Shown: positions 55,284 through 63,649 of the stretch, one piece after another | Layout of the letters: each line of letters begins with the position of its first letter | Numbering within the stretch: the stretch's first letter is position 1 | From: JBGSKY01 sp041740995 | Lineage (GTDB): Bacteria > Planctomycetota > Planctomycetia > Pirellulales > Pirellulaceae | Direction of reading: 5' to 3' | NCBI GenBank assembly: GCA_041740995.1 | Contig: JBGSKY010000274.1 | Location: 139,883-203,882, forward strand | DNA: 64,000 nt | Made by a program: the position numbers and the translations under genes | The notes under the pieces: generated by a model | The model's database searches: none | What the model was told of the DNA's origin: nothing | The model's input: the letters and a program-made list of their open reading frames with translations, nothing else

Positions 55284-55646
55284 ATGAACAAAGTCGACGC
55301 TTATGTCGTTTTTCTTTCGCGGGATTTGATGTTTTATTCCAAGGTCAGCACTGCGGCTAAGCAAGCTGGATTTCAAGCGATAAGTGTCCCGAGTTTGGAC
55401 AAGATTGTCGAGCGAGGCGTTACTGCGGAGGTCCGTTGGATCATTGTTGATTTGTTTCAAAAGCCGATTGATATTGCGTCGATCGGCGGATTGGCCAAAG
55501 AGCTGTGCCCCCAAGCACAGTTAGTTGCCTATGGTCCGCACGTCGACAAAACGGAACTTGAGCTGGCGCGTCAAAGCGGCTTTGATGACGTGCTAACGCG
55601 AGGCGAGTTCAACCATCGCTTGCCCACGATTTTTACTCTGGATTGA
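55284..55646 (+). CDS. Small protein resembling a degenerate response-regulator receiver domain
   Basis: About 120 aa; not firmly recognised. The alternation of strands and helices follows a CheY-like domain: 'AYVVFLSRDLMFYSKV', then 'GFQAISVPSLDKIV', 'VRWIIVDLFQKPIDIASI', 'AQLVAYGPHVDKTELELARQ' and 'GFDDVLTRGEFNHRL'. The position of the phospho-acceptor Asp (VDLFQKP) is kept, but the acidic pair after strand 1 is reduced to one Asp, the Thr/Ser after strand 4 is Gly/Pro, and the conserved Lys is Arg (LTRG). ATG 55284, 18 bp after the oxidoreductase stop; an alternative in-frame TTG lies at 55269. Located 160 bp before clpB. It may be a non-phosphorylated receiver or an unrelated flavodoxin-like fold. 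Confidence 0.6.
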   Translation: MNKVDAYVVFLSRDLMFYSKVSTAAKQAGFQAISVPSLDKIVERGVTAEVRWIIVDLFQKPIDIASIGGLAKELCPQAQLVAYGPHVDKTELELARQSGFDDVLTRGEFNHRLPTIFTLD

Positions 55647-55806
55647 CAAGCAAAGACGGTCGAGGCGGTCTGAAAGAACGCGGTTTTGTCCTCGTGTGGG
55701 TTGTCTGGTCGTGGAGCGGTCTGGCATTTGCAATTTGCAGGATGGGCGGTTCAAGACTGCCAAAATTTACCTGTACCTTGTCCAATGCACCACTGATCAA
55801 TCGCTT

Positions 55807-58449
55807 ATGACATTCCGATTTGACAAACTTACGATCAAGGCGCAAGAAGCCGTCGCGCTTGCGCAGTCAATGGCTGCAGAAAAAGGTACGCCAGAACTTG
55901 ATGCCCTTCATTTGTTAGCTGCGTTGTTGGATGATGGCAGCGGCATCCCAGTCGCTTTGCTTAAAAAGATTGGTTCAGATGTTGGGCAAATCATCAAGAT
56001 GACAAAGGCAGAAATAGATAAACTGCCGAAAACTTCGGGCGGTCGCGCGCCCGGCGTTGGGCCCGCACTGCAGAAGTCGTTCGAGGCTGCGTCGCAAATG
56101 GGCGATGCGATGAAGGACGAGTTCTTAAGCACTGAGCACTTGCTGTTGGGGATTGTTAAAACCGACAACAAAGCATCCTCGCTTTTAAAACTACTCGGCA
56201 TCACAGAGGCCGAGTTGCTTACAGGATTGCAGTCTGTTCGTGGTTCTGCACGAGTCACCGATCAAAGCCCCGAGGGTAAGTTTCAGGCGTTGGAAAAGTA
56301 CGGCATTGACTTGGTCGAACAAGCCAGGAAAAACAAGCTTGACCCGGTGATCGGTCGCGATGCAGAAATCCGTCGTGTCATTCAGGTTTTGTCACGGCGT
56401 ACAAAGAACAATCCGGTGTTGATCGGCGAGCCGGGCGTTGGCAAAACTGCCATTGCCGAGGGGCTTGCCATAAGAATTGTGCAAGGCGATGTGCCTCAGA
56501 CGCTGAAGGACCGCCGAGTGATTTCTTTGGATATGGGTTCGCTGGTTGCAGGCGCAAAGTTTCGTGGCGAATTTGAGGAACGTCTCAAGTCGGTCCTTCG
56601 CGAAGTAAAAGAAGCCGAAGGCGAAATCATTCTTTTTATCGACGAATTGCATACCGTTATCGGTGCCGGTGCAGCTGAAGGTGGCAGCGATGCCGCGAAT
56701 CTGTTGAAACCTGAGTTGGCGCGCGGACAACTGCGCGCGATTGGCGCAACGACGCTTAACGAGTACCGCAAGTACATAGAAAAGGACGCTGCGTTGGAGC
56801 GTCGCTTTCAACCAGTTTATATTGGCGAGCCATCGATTGAGGACACAATAACCATTCTCCGTGGCTTGAAATCGAAATATGAATCACATCACGGTGTCAA
56901 GATTCGCGATTCGGCATTAATCGCGGCGGCCAATCTTTCGGACCGCTACATATCGGATCGATTTTTGCCAGACAAAGCGATCGACTTGGTTGACGAAGCG
57001 TCATCACGCTTGGCTATGGAACGCGAGAGCGTACCGACTGAGATTGATTTTGTGCAGCGGCGTCTGCGGCAATTGGAAATCGCTCAGCGTCAGCTCAATG
57101 ACGAAGAAGCTGATGAGAACTCGGCTGATTCACTTGACGATATCGAACAGGAAATGGAACGGCTCAGACTTGAGTTGGCGACATTACGAGAGCAGTGGGA
57201 GGCCGAAAAATTAGGCATGTCTGACATCAAGTCGATCCGTCAGTCGCTCGACAAAGCAGAAACAGACTTCGCGACGCTTGATGCAAAAATTAAGCAGCAA
57301 CAGTCCGCCGGAGACGGTGTCGCGGAAAAAGATTATCAGCGACTCTTTGAGCTGGACCAATTGCGAAGAAAACTTAAACGTCAGATCGAGACCGAAGAAG
57401 AATCGCCCAAAGAGCAGCCGACGAAGCATCACGTGAGGCTGTTGCGTACGGAGGTTTCGGCGGACGAGATCGCGACGGTGGTCAGTGAATGGACTGGCGT
57501 TCCCGTGGCTCGAATGCTGGAAACCGAGCGGGCGAAACTGCTCGTCATGGAAGAACGGCTCCATCAACGGTTGATTGGGCAAGATCGAGCTGTTGAAGTC
57601 GTTTCTGACGCGGTTCGTCGGAGCCGAAGTGGGCTGCAAGATCCTAATCGACCCATCGGTTCTTTTCTCTTCTTGGGACCAACCGGTGTTGGCAAAACGG
57701 AGCTTTGCAAAGCACTAGCGGAAGTTTTGTTCGATGACGATACGGCGATTGTTCGCGTCGATATGAGCGAGTACATGGAACGACATTCGGTGTCACGATT
57801 AATTGGGGCCCCGCCCGGTTACGTCGGTTACGAAGAGGGTGGCAAGCTGACCGAATCCGTCCGCCGACGGCCCTATGCGGTTTTGCTGCTAGACGAGATG
57901 GAGAAAGCTCATCCCGACGTTTTTAATGTATTGCTGCAAGTTTTGGATGATGGTCGGTTGACCGATGGACAAGGTCGAACCGTCGATTTTACAAATACGA
58001 TCATTGTGATGACGAGCAATATCGGAAGTCAGATTATTCAGAAGACGACTGAAGAAGGGGGCAGCTACGAAGAAATCGTGGAAGCGATTCAGAGCCCGCT
58101 AAAGCAAAAATTCTTGCCTGAGTTTTTAAATCGAATCGATGAAGTAGTCGTGTTTGCTCCGTTGCGAAAATCGCAAATTCGTCGCATTGTTGATCTGCAA
58201 GTTGAAAAACTGGTGACCCAGCTTTCTCAGCGACACGTCACCTTGTCCGTTTCCGAGGCGGCTTTGGATGCTATCGCGGACGAAGGCTATGATCCGATGT
58301 ACGGAGCTCGGCCAATTAAGCGAGTAATTCAGCGAAGGCTGCAAAACCCGCTGGCATCAGAACTGCTTCGTAACAGCAGTACTGAGGAATCTAAAGTCGA
58401 AGTTAGGTTTCAGGACGGTGAGTTTCGAATTCTTACGTCGTCCGATTGA
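55807..58449 (+). CDS. clpB: ATP-dependent disaggregase ClpB
   Basis: Hsp100 chaperone that with DnaK pulls apart protein aggregates; hexameric, cytoplasmic, 880 aa. N-domain ('MTFRFDKLTIKAQEAVALAQ') at 1-150; first AAA+ module with Walker A 'LIGEPGVGKTAIAEGLAIR' and Walker B 'IILFIDELHTVIGAGAAEGG'; the coiled-coil M-domain (about 400-545) that separates ClpB from ClpA/ClpC; second AAA+ module with 'FLGPTGVGKTELCKALAE' and 'AVLLLDEMEKAHPDVFNVLL'; and the small domain to the end. No ClpP-binding IGF/L loop was noticed, as expected for ClpB. ATG 55807 is the family start; the open frame extends back to 55696 with unrelated residues. No CIRCE or sigma-32-like box was identified upstream. Confidence 0.96.
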   Translation: MTFRFDKLTIKAQEAVALAQSMAAEKGTPELDALHLLAALLDDGSGIPVALLKKIGSDVGQIIKMTKAEIDKLPKTSGGRAPGVGPALQKSFEAASQMGDAMKDEFLSTEHLLLGIVKTDNKASSLLKLLGITEAELLTGLQSVRGSARVTDQSPEGKFQALEKYGIDLVEQARKNKLDPVIGRDAEIRRVIQVLSRRTKNNPVLIGEPGVGKTAIAEGLAIRIVQGDVPQTLKDRRVISLDMGSLVAGAKFRGEFEERLKSVLREVKEAEGEIILFIDELHTVIGAGAAEGGSDAANLLKPELARGQLRAIGATTLNEYRKYIEKDAALERRFQPVYIGEPSIEDTITILRGLKSKYESHHGVKIRDSALIAAANLSDRYISDRFLPDKAIDLVDEASSRLAMERESVPTEIDFVQRRLRQLEIAQRQLNDEEADENSADSLDDIEQEMERLRLELATLREQWEAEKLGMSDIKSIRQSLDKAETDFATLDAKIKQQQSAGDGVAEKDYQRLFELDQLRRKLKRQIETEEESPKEQPTKHHVRLLRTEVSADEIATVVSEWTGVPVARMLETERAKLLVMEERLHQRLIGQDRAVEVVSDAVRRSRSGLQDPNRPIGSFLFLGPTGVGKTELCKALAEVLFDDDTAIVRVDMSEYMERHSVSRLIGAPPGYVGYEEGGKLTESVRRRPYAVLLLDEMEKAHPDVFNVLLQVLDDGRLTDGQGRTVDFTNTIIVMTSNIGSQIIQKTTEEGGSYEEIVEAIQSPLKQKFLPEFLNRIDEVVVFAPLRKSQIRRIVDLQVEKLVTQLSQRHVTLSVSEAALDAIADEGYDPMYGARPIKRVIQRRLQNPLASELLRNSSTEESKVEVRFQDGEFRILTSSD

Positions 58450-58860
58450 GTGTCAAGCAAGGCCGTTTCGGCACGTCGGGCGCTAAAGGGCAGTTAGCCT
58501 GGGAAAGTCTCTGAGGGTGTCACGTAAACCTGAATGGGTGAATTTTCGAACTTTTTTTGTGTGGTTGCGTCTCACCCAGCCTTGTTGAAAGATCGAAAAA
58601 AGCGGCGAATATCGAGCGATCGTAGGTGCTGAGTGCTAGCCAAGGATTTTTTTGGCGTTAATCTTGTCAACTCGGTTGCTAATTCTCTGCAAATCCCAGT
58701 TGACCCACTGACTGCATTTTTTGTAGGTTTGCGCAGTCTAGGTGATGGCATTTTGTCATAACTTTTTGCGTTAAATATTGCATTTAGCAATGCTGGGTAT
58801 CTTCAATTAAGTGACATCTCGACGGACCAGACCGCGTTCGGACTCAAGGATAGAACAAGC
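58450..58860. other. Intergenic region before the desaturase gene
   Basis: 411 bp. It should contain the desaturase promoter. A short TTGC-ATTTA-GCAA inverted repeat lies near 58779-58792; several T runs occur, but no clear hairpin terminator for clpB. AAGGA (58846-58850) ten bases before the GTG is the likely ribosome site. Confidence 0.4.
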
Positions 58861-59907
58861 GTGAGCGCGATTGGCGTTACAATTACCTCCGAAATTCGAC
58901 TTCTTGAAGTGGACTCAAAAGGCGAACACCTCGATCGCGAGTTGCTGATCGCCAGTAAAAAGTTCGCTGTCGAGCATCGCTGGACCAGTTGGTGGCATCT
59001 TTTCAGCACGCTCGCAGCCATTTTTTTATGCTGCTCTATTGCCGCGTTTGCCCAGCCAATTTGGTTGCGTTTGGCCGCGTCTATCATCGCTGGTTTGACG
59101 ATCGTCCGAATGTTTATCGTTTATCATGACTACCAACACAATTCGATCTTAAGGGGATCGAAGCTGGCAAGTTTTATTCTCAGTGTGTACGGACATCTTT
59201 TGCTTACTCCACCGAGCGTGTGGAAGCGATCACACGACCATCACCATAAAAACAACTCAAAGCTTTTCGGTGCCAGTATCGGTTCGTTTCCAATCATGAC
59301 GACCACCAATTATGCAGCCGCAACGCCGTTGGAGCGATTTGAGTATCGGTTGGCACGAAATCCGATGATCATCGTTGCCGGATACTTCACCGTGTTCATG
59401 CTTGGAATGTGTGTGCGACCACTGTTTGTCGATCCAAAGCGTCATTGGGACGCAGTCCTTTCACTTGTCCTACACATTGGTTTGGTTGTAGCTTTGACGT
59501 TCTTTTTTGGCGCCATGACAATGGTGCTCGCCTTTCTACTGCCTGCATTTATTGCAACTTCCGCTGGTGCCTACTTGTTTTATGCCCAGCACAATTTCCC
59601 AGCCGCAAAGATACGACGCAGTGACCAGTGGTCTTACACCAAAGCAGCCTTGCAATCTTCAAGCTTTTTGAAGATGGGGGCGGTGATGAACTGGATGACA
59701 GGCAATATTGGCTATCATCACGTACATCATCTAAATGCCAAAATCCCATTTTATCGATTGCCCGAGGCAATGGCTGGCCTGGAAGAATTGCAGGACCCAA
59801 AATGCACGTCATTGAGCATTAAGGATATCTCTGACTGCCTAAGTCTAAAGCTTTGGGACCCTTCCAAGGACCGATTCGTTACCTTCCGAGAGGCCGAAGC
59901 GGCGTAA
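58861..59907 (+). CDS. Membrane fatty-acid desaturase
   Basis: Di-iron acyl-lipid desaturase, 348 aa, inserts double bonds in membrane fatty acids. Three histidine boxes are present: HDYQH (89-93), HDHHH (125-129) and HHVHH (286-290, in 'GNIGYHHVHHLNAKIPFYRL'), with an extra 'YAQHNFP' at 241-247 as in omega-6/delta-12-type enzymes. Hydrophobic segments lie at about 48-65, 70-87, 103-118, 168-187 and 200-245. GTG 58861 is used, with AAGGA ten bases upstream; no ATG precedes the first box closely. The desaturation position cannot be told. Low-temperature control is common for the family but no signal was seen. Confidence 0.9.
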   Translation: MSAIGVTITSEIRLLEVDSKGEHLDRELLIASKKFAVEHRWTSWWHLFSTLAAIFLCCSIAAFAQPIWLRLAASIIAGLTIVRMFIVYHDYQHNSILRGSKLASFILSVYGHLLLTPPSVWKRSHDHHHKNNSKLFGASIGSFPIMTTTNYAAATPLERFEYRLARNPMIIVAGYFTVFMLGMCVRPLFVDPKRHWDAVLSLVLHIGLVVALTFFFGAMTMVLAFLLPAFIATSAGAYLFYAQHNFPAAKIRRSDQWSYTKAALQSSSFLKMGAVMNWMTGNIGYHHVHHLNAKIPFYRLPEAMAGLEELQDPKCTSLSIKDISDCLSLKLWDPSKDRFVTFREAEAA

Positions 59908-59910
59908 ACC

Positions 59911-60153
59911 CTATCCGATCGCCTTTGCGGTTGGTATAATCCAACGCGAGTCGAACGAAACATCGACACGTTCAAGGCGATCTATCGTTAGGTAGTATTT
60001 GCTGACTTTTTTGATTGCTTTGGTGCAATTTTGAATGTCGATTATTGTCACCTCCTCTCTGCGTGTGATGATATTGGCCCGCTTCGAACTGCCGTTATTT
60101 GCTCGTCCAAGTTGGTTTAAAGACGCCTGTCGGATTTTCGCACGGTTGAGCAT
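59911..60153 (-). CDS. Possible small protein of unknown function
   Basis: 80 codons, minus strand, in the gap between the desaturase and the next plus-strand gene. ATG 60153 is preceded by AAGG at good spacing ('CCAAGGTCAAA' before ATG). The protein is basic at the start (about seven Arg/Lys in 28 residues), then mixed, with 'REEVTIIDIQNCTKAIKKV' and a C-terminal 'DVSFDSRWIIPTAKAIG'. No family is recognised. The ribosome site and the lack of any other gene in 290 bp are the only support. Confidence 0.35.
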   Translation of the reverse strand: MLNRAKIRQASLNQLGRANNGSSKRANIITRREEVTIIDIQNCTKAIKKVSKYYLTIDRLERVDVSFDSRWIIPTAKAIG

Positions 60154-60199
60154 TTTGACCTTGGTTATTGTCTAATTACATGCTGTACACGGTCGGTGT

Positions 60200-60571
60200 A
60201 TGGCGGGGGAAATTGAATTGAGTAAAGATCGAAACACGGTTGCTAAACGGCAGCGCGAGACAGATAAAAGGCAAAAGGCCACTGAAAAGCGTGAAAAACG
60301 GATTCAACAACGCACAAATCCCGTGACCGATCCGAAGCCTGACCCAAATGCAGATCTCCAATTGTCCGACGGCGAGATAAGCGTTCTGACCGTTTTCCGT
60401 AAATACTTGATGACGCCAGGGCAAATGCTTTGTCTAAGCAATTCTGATGCGGATTCGATGAAAATTGCACTAGAAAAACTCGTCACTGGTGGTCTTCTGA
60501 CACCAGACGATTTCAAAGGTGGATATTCGTTAACTCGAAATGGTTACGACAAAATGGCGGCCTTAAGATAG
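60200..60571 (+). CDS. Small charged protein, unknown
   Basis: 123 aa, not recognised. Residues ~8-45 are highly charged and probably a helix or coiled coil ('RNTVAKRQRETDKRQKATEK', then 'REKRIQQRTNP'). Residues ~52-123 look like a small winged-helix-type domain: 'LSDGEISVLTVFRKYLMTPG', 'DADSMKIALEKLVTGGLLTP' and a beta-hairpin 'FKGGYSLTRNGYDKMAALR'. This helix-turn-helix/wing order suggests nucleic-acid binding, with the basic N-terminus as an additional contact (inference). ATG 60200 without a clear ribosome site. It ends 84 bp before the cNMP-reductase fusion start. Confidence 0.6.
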   Translation: MAGEIELSKDRNTVAKRQRETDKRQKATEKREKRIQQRTNPVTDPKPDPNADLQLSDGEISVLTVFRKYLMTPGQMLCLSNSDADSMKIALEKLVTGGLLTPDDFKGGYSLTRNGYDKMAALR

Positions 60572-60655
60572 GCTTTTGCTTCTAAGTGGTTGCCGATTAT
60601 TGCTATCGCTGGCATACGTTTTCGATCTGTACGCCAGCCAAGAGGAGTTCTTTGG

Positions 60656-62293
60656 ATGGCGACAGCGAATTTGCCTGATGCTGCATTTCCAACACTGACG
60701 GACATGGAGCTTGGTTGCTTAAAATCAATGGCAACTTTGAGGCGATATGCCGACGGTGAAGTTCTCTTTCAAACAGGCGACAAAGAGTATTCTTTTTTTG
60801 TTGTCGTTGGTGGCCAGATAGCAATTATTGATTCGAGCTCTGGAGTTGATCGAGAGGTCGTCGTTCACGGACCAGGACAGTTTACCGGCGATGTATCAAT
60901 GCTGACTCGCCAACCGGCGGTCGTTTCAGCCATCGCGGCAGGTTCATGTGAAGTATACGAAGTGACCGCATGTCGCATTCGAAGGATGCTGAATGAAATA
61001 CCTGAGCTGAGTGACAAGCTGCTAGAAGCGTTTCAGGTGCGGCGAAAGATTCTAGAAGAATCTGAATTCCTTGGAATGCGTGTCGTCGGAAAAGCTAAAT
61101 CCAAAGAAGTTCTTCAGCTGCTGGAATTCTTTCACAAAAACAAGGTCGCACATACTTTTCAAGATATTGAGCGAGCTGATGGCCTTGCCTCGTTGGTCGA
61201 ATTCGATGCGACAAGCGATGATACGCCGATCATTGCTTGCGGTGGCCACATCGTAAAAAAACCGACGTTGGCCAAAGTGGCAGAGTGCCTTGGTATATCA
61301 AGAAACATTGGGACTGAGGTTTACGACCTTGTCGTCGTCGGCGCTGGGCCAGCAGGACTAGCAGCGTCAGTTTATGGCGCTTCGGAAGGTCTGCGAACGC
61401 TGCTCATCGATCGCATCGGTCCCGGTGGGCAGGCTGGCCAAAGTTCCAAAATCGAAAACTACATGGGCTTTCCTTCTGGTCTGCCGGGGGCCGAACTTGC
61501 AAATCGGGGATTTCTACAAGCTCTGAAATTTGGCGCAGAATTCACGGCTCCCGTTTCTGTAAAACAGATGAAATGCGGCGAAAATGGCGAGCACCATCTC
61601 GAACTTTGTACAGGCCAAATTGCAAAAGCAAGAACGGTCTTGATCGCAACCGGAGCTTCGTATCGAAGGCTGCCAGTTGAAAACTGTGCTCGATTCGAAG
61701 GCGCTGGCGTTTATTACTCTGCGACTTCCATTGAGGCTCGAGTTTGTACTGATTCGACCGCAATAGTTGTGGGCGGGGGAAACTCCGCTGGCCAAGCCGC
61801 GATGTTTCTTGCATTGCATGCTAGTCATGTCAAAATCGTGATTCGAGGAGATGACTTGAGCAAGAGCATGTCTCAATATCTATGTCGGAGAATTGAGCAG
61901 AACGAGCGGATTGAAGTCGTTTACCAGACGGAGATCATTGGATTGGATGGCGATGTATGTCTGCAAAAAGCGACGTTAAAGAATAGTCAAACAAACCAAT
62001 CAACGACGGTCGACTGTGCCGGGCTGTTTATTTTTATCGGTGCCAAACCGCATACTGAATGGCTTGGAGAGGGGATCTTAAAAGATGGTTATGGCTTCGT
62101 ATTGACTGGTCCGTCAATCGTTGGCAACCCACTCTGGAAACTCGAAAGAGAGCCTTGCGATCTCGAAACCAGTTGTCCCGGCGTTTTTGCCGCAGGGGAT
62201 GTACGCGCGGGGACTACCAAGCGTTGCGGTTTCGCTGTCGGTGATGGCTCGTTGGCGATAACCTGCGTTCACCGCTATCTTAGCGGGCTCTGA
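60656..62293 (+). CDS. cNMP-binding / thioredoxin-fold / FAD reductase fusion (thioredoxin-reductase-like, no CxxC)
   Basis: 545 aa with three parts. Residues ~10-125 are a cyclic-nucleotide-binding (Crp-type) domain ('LRRYADGEVLFQTGDKEYS', 'GPGQFTGDVSMLTRQPAV'). Residues ~150-215 look like a thioredoxin/glutaredoxin fold, without a CxxC ('LLEFFHKNKVAHTFQDIERA', 'DDTPIIACGGHIVKKPT'). Residues ~220-545 are a two-dinucleotide-fold reductase: FAD 'VVVGAGPAGLAASVYGAS' (227-244), NADPH 'AIVVGGGNSAGQAAMFL' (369-385), and the end 'CPGVFAAGDVRAGTTKR'. Where thioredoxin reductases carry CxxC (just before the second loop) this reads 'YYSATS', so the typical redox disulfide is missing. ATG 60656 has AGAGGAG eight bases upstream; the open frame begins at 60590. 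Confidence 0.85.
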   Translation: MATANLPDAAFPTLTDMELGCLKSMATLRRYADGEVLFQTGDKEYSFFVVVGGQIAIIDSSSGVDREVVVHGPGQFTGDVSMLTRQPAVVSAIAAGSCEVYEVTACRIRRMLNEIPELSDKLLEAFQVRRKILEESEFLGMRVVGKAKSKEVLQLLEFFHKNKVAHTFQDIERADGLASLVEFDATSDDTPIIACGGHIVKKPTLAKVAECLGISRNIGTEVYDLVVVGAGPAGLAASVYGASEGLRTLLIDRIGPGGQAGQSSKIENYMGFPSGLPGAELANRGFLQALKFGAEFTAPVSVKQMKCGENGEHHLELCTGQIAKARTVLIATGASYRRLPVENCARFEGAGVYYSATSIEARVCTDSTAIVVGGGNSAGQAAMFLALHASHVKIVIRGDDLSKSMSQYLCRRIEQNERIEVVYQTEIIGLDGDVCLQKATLKNSQTNQSTTVDCAGLFIFIGAKPHTEWLGEGILKDGYGFVLTGPSIVGNPLWKLEREPCDLETSCPGVFAAGDVRAGTTKRCGFAVGDGSLAITCVHRYLSGL

Positions 62294-62320
62294 TTTTCAA
62301 AGGTCGACTTCAAAAAGAGA

Positions 62321-63601
62321 TCAGACCTGCGTTTCGAGAAGGCGGGCCATGCGGTGAAAATCGCTGTCCGTTTCGATAAAGCGAACTTTGGTGACCAGAG
62401 TCTTTGGATCGACCAGCTCTTCGAAATTGACAAATTTGATGTCCATCTGCCCACCGACGCTGATCATGACACCGTTCAACCCCTGCTCGACCAAGGCGCG
62501 ATAGGCACCGATACCTATTTGTGAACCAAGGATAATATCAAACGCGTTGGGTTGGGTGCATCGCGATTCGTAGCCAAGTTGCAGGCCAGTAATCTTACGA
62601 GACTTGCCCGTACGTTTCTTGTAAGCAGCGGCAATAAGTTTCGCCAACATTCGATTTAGATTGACGTCAGCAATTGAAATGTGGCCGTGGTCGTCGCGAG
62701 CGATGCCTTCGAGATGTTTGCTTGGAAGGTATTCTGCCAAACCTTCGGCGACAACAATAACGCCGCTATTTACGTTTTGCTTCTCGCGAGAAACCATTAC
62801 GTCTACGATATGCTCAACCACCATGTCGACATTCATGATTGGTCGAGTTCTCGACTGGCCCGTCGATGGATCAGTGACTGATTCTTGTCCGCGAAGTGGG
62901 CCAGTGACGTCTTCAACGCTCATCACCGAAGCGGCTTCACCGGCAATCGCTGCACCATAAGCAAGCCAGCCGGCTGCGCGTCCCATCGCTTCGCACAGGT
63001 AGTAGGCTTGTCCAGCCGCTGCGTCGCGGTTCAGGTTGCGAATTTCCGTGGCTAGGAATTCTGCTGCGGTAAAGTATCCGAAGGTGAAATCAATTCCAGA
63101 GTAGTCGTTATCAATAGTTTTCGGCAGGTGAACGACGGGCATCCGTTTCATTTCGGCCGGCAGCGTATCCTGGAACATTTTCATTTTGTTCGCAGTTTTC
63201 AATGTGTCGTCACCGCCGATGCTGATTAACGCATCGACGCCTATCGATTGGAGGGCATCGTAGACTCTTCGCAAGGGCGCGGATTTGGTGGCATCGAGCA
63301 AGTGGTCGGGGCTCGAAACGCTTTTCCCTGGATTGCTGCGAGCAGTGCCGATAATGATGCCAGGCGAACTGCGAAGCATGTCGAGCATTGCCAAGTTAAA
63401 CCGAAAAAATTGCCGACCTTCTTCCAATGGTTTGGCTGGATCGAAGTCGATTAGATTCGAATAACCGTGCTTAAGACCGATGACCTCAATTCCCGCGTTT
63501 AAAAACGTATAAGCAGCAGCGGCAATAACCGCATTGGCTGCCGGTGCCGGTCCACCAGCGAAAAGAATTGCGACGCGTTTTGGTGCTTGGCTGGTGCTCA
63601 T
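62321..63601 (-). CDS. 6-phosphofructokinase, probably pyrophosphate-dependent
   Basis: Phosphorylates fructose-6-phosphate at C1, glycolysis. 426 aa. 'VAILFAGGPAPAANAVIAAA' (residues 10-29), 'LISIGGDDTLKTANKMK' with GGDDT at 129-133, 'VHLPKTIDNDYSGIDFTFGY' with the catalytic Asp in PKTIDND (160-166), 'GRAAGWLAYGAAIAGEA', and the C-terminal 'LQLGYESRCTQPNAFDIILG'. In ATP-type enzymes the second motif is GGDGS; the Asp at that place (GGDD) is the known marker for PPi-dependent members. That this enzyme uses PPi is inferred from this motif. ATG 63601. The sucD gene ends 48 bp upstream on the same strand. Confidence 0.88.
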   Translation of the reverse strand: MSTSQAPKRVAILFAGGPAPAANAVIAAAAYTFLNAGIEVIGLKHGYSNLIDFDPAKPLEEGRQFFRFNLAMLDMLRSSPGIIIGTARSNPGKSVSSPDHLLDATKSAPLRRVYDALQSIGVDALISIGGDDTLKTANKMKMFQDTLPAEMKRMPVVHLPKTIDNDYSGIDFTFGYFTAAEFLATEIRNLNRDAAAGQAYYLCEAMGRAAGWLAYGAAIAGEAASVMSVEDVTGPLRGQESVTDPSTGQSRTRPIMNVDMVVEHIVDVMVSREKQNVNSGVIVVAEGLAEYLPSKHLEGIARDDHGHISIADVNLNRMLAKLIAAAYKKRTGKSRKITGLQLGYESRCTQPNAFDIILGSQIGIGAYRALVEQGLNGVMISVGGQMDIKFVNFEELVDPKTLVTKVRFIETDSDFHRMARLLETQV

Positions 63602-63649
63602 GCTTTGTTGTCTGTTTGGGATTTGTAACTAGGTCTATCGATTTTCCGT

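Noticed and set aside
56392..56811. 139-codon frame opposite clpB
   Set aside because: Antisense shadow of the first AAA+ module.
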